Shown: piece by piece, positions 57,733 to 64,000 of the stretch
Layout: the number at the start of each line of letters is the position of its first letter
Position numbering within the stretch: position 1 is the stretch's first letter
Assembly: GCF_902713425.1 (NCBI RefSeq)
Contig: NC_081223.1
Location: 1,206,501 to 1,270,500 of the forward strand
Origin: Acipenser ruthenus
Taxonomy: Eukaryota; Chordata; Actinopteri; Acipenseriformes; Acipenseridae
Length of the DNA stretch: 64,000 bases
Reading direction: 5' to 3'
Position numbers and translations under genes: made by a program
Notes under the pieces: model-generated
What the model was told of the DNA's origin: nothing
What the model saw: the letters and a program-made list of their open reading frames with translations, nothing else
Databases searched by the model: none

Positions 57733-58311
57733 ACCCTCATCTCTCTCTACACCCCCACTCGACCTCTCCGCTCCGCCTGCACTAGAAGACTGGCTCTACC
57801 TCCTCTACGCTCCCCTGCCTCCAGAGCCCACTCCTTCTCCACCCTCGCTCCGCAGTGGTGGAATGACCTTCCTACAGATGTCAGGACTGTCCAGTACCTG
57901 ACCACCTTCCGACACCTCCTCAAGACTCACCTCTTCAGACAGCACCTGTAGAACTCCTCTGTTTTTCCCCTGGGACACTATCACCCTTCCTTAAATGCGC
58001 TTTATTTGCTCTTATCTGCCCCCTATTTTACAGCATTTAATCCTGTAATTCAGAGTACTGTAATCTGCCAAATGTTTAATCTGTAGTATTTTGTAGTTAA
58101 TCAGATCCTGATGTAACTATCACTGACACTGTTATCTGCTGTATTATTGAATTGTATTTTGTCATACTTGTACTTGCTTGAACCAAAGGCATTGTATTTA
58201 TCTGGCTCTTATTGTATTATTACTTGCATTGTGATTCTTGAAATGTATTTGCTTATGATTGTAAGTCGCCCTGGATAAGGGCGTCTGCTAAGAAATAAAT
58301 AATAATAATAA
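57733..58311 (+). mobile_element. L2-clade LINE, 3' fragment in plus orientation
   Basis: The only sizeable copy of the main L2 family on the plus strand. Its last 73 codons are open ([20 protein letters not shown] to LKTHLFRQHL, stop), followed by the full 3' UTR and tail GCGTCTGCTAAGAAATAA plus (AAT)n. Confidence 0.9.
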
Positions 58312-58398
58312 TAATTACTGTGTTATTACATTATAAAAAGGAGAGCTGTTCTGGCTTTCTCTTTTGGTCAGTGTAAATATTTGCAGTCTGTGTTGTGT

Positions 58399-58626
58399 TT
58401 ATTTAGCAGACACCTTTATCCAAGGCGACTTACAGAGACTAGGGTGTGTGAACTATGCACCAGCTGCAAAGTCACTTACAACTACGTCTCACCCGATAGA
58501 CGGAGCACAAGGAGGTTAAGTGACTGGCTCAGGGTCACACAATGAGTCAGTGGCTGAGGTGGGATTTGAACCGGGGACCTCCTGGTTACAAGCCCTTTTC
58601 TTTAACCACTGGACCACACAGCCTCC
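58399..58626 (-). mobile_element. tRNA-derived SINE with L2-type tail, full length
   Basis: Same SINE as 21131-21386, reversed. It is flanked by a perfect 20-bp target duplication (58379-58398 and 58627-58646). The L2-type tail at the low coordinate is short. Head B box GGTTCAAATCCC is intact. Confidence 0.92.
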
Positions 58627-58808
58627 ATTTGCAGTCTGTGTTGTGTGTCAGGTAGGATTGTGTCTGATGGTTTGATTTACTTTGAAGTCAAAGCCTAAAG
58701 GAGTTTCATGTTAAGTTGAGGATCTGTTTCTATCTCTCACTGCCAGGGGTGGAATCAAGGGGAAATGAATCCCAAGTGTTGAGATATTAGAGTTAGTCAT
58801 TTTATTAC

Positions 58809-59046
58809 AAACTATCTCCCTCTTGTGGTCACAGAGTGTAGTGCAGTCTGTGCTGCTGGGCTGTGGAATTACTCTCCCTCTTGTGGTCACAGAGTGTAGT
58901 GCAGTCTGTGCTGCTGGGTTGTGGAATTACTCTCCCTCTTGTGGTCACAGAGTGTAGTGCAGTCTGTGCTGCTGGGCTGTGGAATTACACTCTCCCTCTT
59001 GTGGTCACAGAGTGTAGTGCAGTCTGTGCTGCTGGGCTGTGGAATT
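58809..59046 (+). repeat. Minisatellite of four 58-60-bp units
   Basis: Each unit contains CTCCCTCTTGTGGTCACAGA, GTGTAGTGCAGTCTGTGCTG and CTGGGCTGTGGAATT. Single copies occur upstream of V2-V5 and at 63480-63560. The unit contains the CTCF-like motif, so four such motifs are packed here. Confidence 0.9.
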
Positions 59047-59289
59047 GCTACAGAAATCCCTTCCCATGCTGGTGGAAAGACATGCTGTAACCTCTATGCT
59101 GACACACACTTATGTGAGTCTGCAGGAATAACTGGGGTGTGGGACAGACAGCTTACAGCAACTCTCAGAGAGGAGAGCAAGGGGAGAATCATTGTGTTTA
59201 AAATGCTGGCCTGCTGAAGGGACATTTTAACATTCTTGTCGGCAGTATCCAGTTCTGTGTTTACAGGATGCTTGAGACACCCGCCCAAG

Positions 59290-60450
59290 GTTTCTAAGAA
59301 ATTAATAGAGGAGTGGATTAGTTCTATTTGTATATGTGTTCTAAGCGCTGCACTTCTGTTTCAATAAGTGTCACAGACAGTTCTATGAGATCTGAGCTGT
59401 GAACACAGGTGGGACTTGATAGGGTTGGGTGACTCACAGTGCAGTTAGATTATCCTTCCTGTAGTTTTATGTTTAGCCTCTCAGTGCTTTCCTGCTCTCT
59501 AGGAGGGGCATTAGAAATCTGCCTGTTCAGAATGAACTGGCCCATAAGTGTTGAGACATGTGTGCCAGGGAGCTGCTGCACACATAAGGAATGAAGGAGA
59601 CCAGGTGGGTAACAAGGATGACACAGGAGGCAAGACAATGAAGAATAAACTGCCTTCAATAACGCTGATGTGCTGCTCCTTAAGAAAAAATAAGAATTCA
59701 CTCAGGAATATATGAATTCCTCTTAAAAAAATGTGTCTTAAATTGAGATAACTTCTTTCTATTATTATAAGTTATAACCTGAGTTAGAAAAAGAAACCTC
59801 ACAAACTCAATCTTCCATCTATTTGAGGTGCATACCATGTTAATATATACAATTGAATTTAAAGAATGGTTGCACAATCAGAAGTACTTTCCTTTCATTT
59901 TATTTCAAGCAAGATAAAAAGTCAGTTCTCTCAATCCAGTGTGTGAGAAGTGTGTGTTTCACAGCGGTTGAGACAGGCAGGCAGGCAGGTGAGAGGCACA
60001 GAGGGAGGCACAGAGACACAGGCACTCAGGATTTATTCACACACACACACTCACGTGACGCTACCAGCTATGGGAACTCATGGAGGACATACAGCCCAGT
60101 GTACAAAAAGCAAAGCAAAACATCCAGAAACTCCAAATCAAAGTTCCAGTGAAGGCGGCGTGCGCTGCTCCTCTAAACGGAGGCCCCGCTCACACAAGTC
60201 CTGTGGCTTTGCACAGTCAAAAATATAAAGCCAGACTCCACACAGACACAAACAGCCTGATTTTAAAAGAGGCAAAATAAGAACCAGGTCCCACAGTGAT
60301 TTCCAAAAGCTGATGTGGGGCACTGAGTTTATGGCTTTCAATGGGTTTCTATTAAATGAGTTGTGTAAACACTTAGTGAACCTTCAACACATCGAAATAA
60401 AGGGATCTGGAAACATTGAAATCACTTTGTGATTTAATTATTAGTTTGCT
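59290..60450. repeat. V5 unit, 3' side; copy of 48580-49760
   Basis: Very similar to the V4 unit, including ACTCACGTGACGCTACCAGC and TTCCAAAAGCTGATGTGGGG. A block at 60460-60990 is present here but missing from the V4 unit; it is A/T-rich without a gene. Confidence 0.85.
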
Positions 60451-61209
60451 GCTTTTGAAAATCATGGTGAAAGTGTATATAATACACATCTCTGCAATAT
60501 TGTGACTCAGGCTTTATAGTTCTTCTTGTTTAATATGCTGTCTAGTGGATCATAAATAAATATAAATAAATCTCAAGATACATAAAGCTACATTTAAAAT
60601 AAACAAATATTCCACACTCGAACAATTTAAAAAAAAATCTTTTATTCTTTCATGTATTTAATCATTTATTGAAAAGTTCAAAGACTAAATCAGATCACCA
60701 CACATCACAAACAAGCAACATGTTTCAGCCACATGTTCAAACAAAGCAACAAAACAGCTTCAATAAAGGATCAATCTAACAATTCATTATTCTATTAACC
60801 AATTTAATACAGCTTTTGTTGCAGCATTTTTCTCATTTCCATGAATCAATAAATTCAAAGAACACACGTGCATTGAATCTATAGACAGATTGCCAATCTC
60901 ATTGAAACAGTAACTCAGAACCATTGAATTATCAACTTATAATAAAACTATACCAGTAACATATACAACAACACTGCCATCAATACTGTATTAAACAAAG
61001 CATCAATCACATTTCATTGGTTATCAATAACTCATTCTAAATGCATCACTATTAATGAAATAGATTATAAATAACTGAACAAAATATTACATACATTAAT
61101 GAAAAAAACAACCAAATTATAAAGGAGGCCAAATTCTAAATGATAAAAAGCTGCCAAATCCAGTTCCTCGCTCATCCCAATTGGTGACAGTGTATTCAGG
61201 GGGTGTGTC

Positions 61210-61540
61210 CAAAAAGACTCCCATTGAAGTCATTTTGTATGTAGGTCTCCACCTCTACGATTCACAATCACTTTTTCAATGCCAATCCATCTGAAAGCAG
61301 GTTCGTTATGGCTTCTCTCCATGAAATGTTTTGCTGCAGGTGAAGTTTCATCTTTTTGTCTAATTGCACTCTTGTGCTCACTCAGATGAATTTTTAATTG
61401 TTGAAGTTTTCCCCACATATCCTTTCCCACACGGGCATGACAACAAGTAAAGCACATTAGTACTGGTGCATGTAATACGAGATTTAATCTTGAAACGTTT
61501 ACCTGTAGTGGGATGAACGCAGAATCACATCGAGTCAAAT
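61210..61540 (-). mobile_element. Penelope-like element fragment (GIY-YIG endonuclease end)
   Basis: Copy of 49960-50280 with few differences (LKIHLSEHKSAIRQKDETSP and RRGGD retained). It was duplicated with the V unit rather than inserted independently. Confidence 0.75.
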
Positions 61541-61933
61541 TCTCTGCATTATTTATTTATTTATTTCCTTTAAGGGAAATAAAGTGTGTGATTTTCTTTA
61601 TTTTCACTTTGTATTTTAGTTTCAGTATCTTTATCTTTTCCTTACTGCAGAGTAATCAATAATTATATTTTCATTTTCATTTGAAACTAAATTAGTAAAT
61701 ATAAATCCAATGACAGCCCTTCAGCCTCTGCAATGTATTAGAATACATGAATAATCAAGATATTTACCAGATTGATCTTGTCTTTTATTTTGAGCCCTTG
61801 TTATTGAGCTCAGTGTGTTTGTGTGCAGTTGAGCTCCTCCACAGGCCGTGTCCCGTTTCATTGCCTTCACCCTCAGCACCTGCAGTAGGTCCCAGCCGCA
61901 GCAGTGCAGTCGCTGTGCAGTCCTGCTGAGGGA

Positions 61934-61961
61934 GGTTTTTGTACGGGTGTGTATCACTGTG
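61934..61961 (-). promoter_or_regulatory. 12-bp-spacer recombination signal of V5
   Basis: Heptamer CACAGTG at 61955-61961, 12-bp spacer, nonamer ACAAAAACC at 61934-61942. Confidence 0.95.
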
Positions 61962-62518
61962 TGAACACACCACCACCGTGGTAACTCTGACAGTAGTAAT
62001 CTCCTTCATCTTCAGCCTGGACCCCACTGATGGTCAGAGTGAAGTCAGTCCCAGATCCACTGCCACTGAAACGAGTTGGGATCCCAGACTGAAGGGTATT
62101 TGCATTATAGATCAGGAGTTTGGGAGCTTCTCCAGGTTTCTGTTGGTACCAGGCTAGACAAGGTTTACTGTTGCAAGTGCTCAGTGCGCTGCTGACTTTA
62201 CAGCTCAGAGCGACTGTGTCTCCTGGTAGAACAGATTTCACTGCTGGAGTCTGAGTCACAGTATACTGTCCACTGGATTCTGAAAATAATAATATAGAAA
62301 ATATTAGTAAATGACTGAATTAAATGATTAAATCACATTAAATGTCAAGCCTTTTTCACTTTGCCTGTTTTACTTTTAGTACTTATATATTAACAATTGC
62401 CCCATAAATAGATTTTTTAAAAGTGTTTTTCTAAATGATTCTTACCCTGAGTGCAGATGACAAGTGCCCAGATGAAGATGCTGATAAAAGTCATTGTTGT
62501 TGTGGATTCTGTTGCCAT
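61962..62518 (-). CDS. Ig light-chain V segment 5 (kappa-like, two Cys in CDR1)
   Basis: Leader exon 62446-62518 and V exon 61962-62279 with a 166-bp intron. Framework residues match V2 and V3. CDR1 reads [17 protein letters not shown], with two extra Cys five residues apart, and the V-encoded CDR3 is short ([10 protein letters not shown]). The extra Cys pair could form a disulfide within the CDR1 loop. AEDEGDYYC replaces AEDAGDYYC. No defect seen. Confidence 0.95.
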
Positions 62519-62614
62519 GAAGGGCAGCTCTCAATCATGAAGTATTAAACTCACAGATTAATAAACACTCCCAGAGCACTGAAGCATGTGCTGCCAATGC
62601 AAAGTGTCTTTTCT

Positions 62615-62622
62615 ATGCAAAT
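62615..62622 (-). promoter_or_regulatory. Ig octamer of V5
   Basis: ATTTGCAT on the coding strand, 97 bp before the leader ATG. Confidence 0.88.
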
Positions 62623-63352
62623 TGTCTTCCTTGGCACAGCAGCCACGTCTAGCCAAGCAGTGCTCTTAAGTTTAAACTCATTTCAGCTGATACAGTTTCT
62701 TTGCCTTTCAGAAAAACAGAAAAAATAAGTCTTCTCTATCAAGAAAAAAAAAAATCTTACAGTTTTCTTTGTGTTGAGTTTGTACAAACACAGCTATTTC
62801 TCTGTCTTCTCCCTTCTCTCAAACAATTCATCTTAGCCACAGCTGTGATTATGTAGCTTTGTTACACGTATAAATAATTATTAATTGTCAAATATTAAAA
62901 TCAGAGCTGCAGGTTAACAGATCCATCATACACTTTGTGAATTCAAATCCATTCAAGAAGCAAACATTTTGATTTTGCACATTGCTAATGTTGAGTGAAA
63001 AGTTTCCAGTTTTTTTTCCTGTGGACCCCCTGGACTGTCTCTGAGGACCCCAGGTTAAGAACCACTGCTCTGGATTAAAGAGCATCATTTTATTATTCTC
63101 TCTCTCTCCCTCTTGTGGTCACAGAGTGTAGTGCAGTTTGTGCTGTTTGGTGTTTTCTCATTTTGAGGTTGTGGAGAGATATTCTCATGCCATAAGAGAC
63201 AGGCTCGGCTGACTCAACTTACCGTGAATATTTTCAAACAGTAGTGCCGCTCTATAGAACCTCCGGACTTGACCACGTGTGATAAAAAACACAGAAACAC
63301 AATTTTGTTGGCCCTGCTAGCCCTAGCCTGGCTGGCAGTGGAAACGAGGTAT

Positions 63353-63378
63353 AAATCCTAACCACTAGAACAATGGGA
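63353..63378 (-). pseudogene. tRNA-Glu-like 5' fragment
   Basis: On the minus strand TCCCATTGTTCTAGTGGTTA then GGATT matches the acceptor and D arm of tRNA-Glu. The rest of the tRNA is not recognisable. Confidence 0.4.
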
Positions 63379-63389
63379 AAACTCATTAC

Positions 63390-64000
63390 TGATGCGAACA
63401 TCTGGGGTGGAATGAATTATTATTCACTGAGAAAAGAAGCAGGAATCCTGCTGAACATCCTCACTACATGAGTAGCGTGCTGCTGGGCTGTGGAATTACT
63501 CTCTCCCTCTTGTGGTCACAGAATGTAGTGCAGTCTGTGCTGCTGGGCTGTGGAATTGCAACAGAAATCCCTTCCCATGCTGGAGGAATGACATGCTGTA
63601 ACCTCTATGCTGACACACACTGATGTGAGTCTGCAGGAATAACTGGGGAGAGGGACAGACAGCTTACAGCAACTCTCAGAGAGGAGAGCAAGGGGAGAAT
63701 CATTGTGTTTAAAATGCTGGCCTGCTAAAGGGACATTTTAACATTCTTTAATATTCACTGTCAGTGGTGGAAGTTGCAGATGTTGAGATATTAGAGTCAA
63801 TGTTTCCCAGCATGCATCACTGTGAGCAGCTCCTTCCTCCAGATACAGACCACACTGTTATGTTTAGATGACTGAGTGTGAGGAGCCTTGTGTTAACAAT
63901 GGGAGAACTGGGCTGACTGGGGAGGTAACTGCTGCCTATTTCAATGGTCTTATTACTGTGTTATTAAATTATGGATAGCAGTGGTGCTCTGGCTCCCTCG
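63390..64000. other. V-array spacer at the window end
   Basis: Contains the single minisatellite-type unit (CTCF-like motif at 63504-63518) and a stretch matching 59040-59220 (CAGAGAGGAGAGCAAGGGGA). The last bases are a truncated copy of the same motif. It looks like the start of the next V unit; no gene in the window. Confidence 0.6.

Overview
The window looks like genomic DNA from a ray-finned fish. The evidence is immunoglobulin light-chain V segments of the kappa-like fish type, a ZPAX-type egg-envelope gene with small introns, and dense L2-clade LINEs with a tRNA-derived SINE sharing their 3' tail. The repeat style suggests a non-teleost such as a sturgeon or paddlefish, but that is inference. 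No bacterial, viral or organellar segment was seen.

Layout. (1) Five light-chain V segments, all on the minus strand, lie at 1-258 (cut by the window edge), 32212-32782, 37522-38088, 50702-51291 and 61962-62518. Each has an octamer promoter and a separate leader exon; the four complete ones also have a V exon and a perfect-consensus 12-bp-spacer recombination signal. No J or C exon was found, so this is part of a V array. (2) Between the first and second V segments, 32 kb holds a complete 22-exon gene for a ZP-domain egg-coat protein (6286-12691, plus strand, about 933 residues). (3) A tRNA gene array at 1.6-5.0 kb and 22.4-29.7 kb, with outliers at 42.0 kb and 52.5-57.2 kb, holds Leu, Ala, initiator Met, Lys, Val, Phe, Asn, Trp and Gln bodies. 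Many are damaged, halved or carry a changed anticodon. (4) Mobile elements include a near-complete L2 LINE with an intact 978-codon ORF (13712-17487), five shorter copies, two SINEs, an internally deleted CACTA-type transposon (38417-39741), a piggyBac-like deletion derivative (27909-29291), Penelope-like fragments, and LTR fossils around 52.9-56.3 kb.

Architecture. The window has grown by duplication. A large inverted duplication links 12976-19455 and 26115-27000 with 41945-45895. A direct duplication of about 11.25 kb links the V4 and V5 neighbourhoods. The tRNA modules are shuffled copies of one another in both orientations. These paralogues give empty sites for several insertions, so insertion borders can be read without outside data.

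The V segments, their signals and promoters form one functional set, used by V(D)J recombination in B cells. The egg-coat gene is an independent oocyte gene lying inside the array. The tRNA genes are transcribed independently by Pol III. I found no clear undescribed system. The most interesting signals are the recurring CTCF-like motif near the V segments, the anticodon-switched tRNA bodies, and the self-dating inverted duplication.
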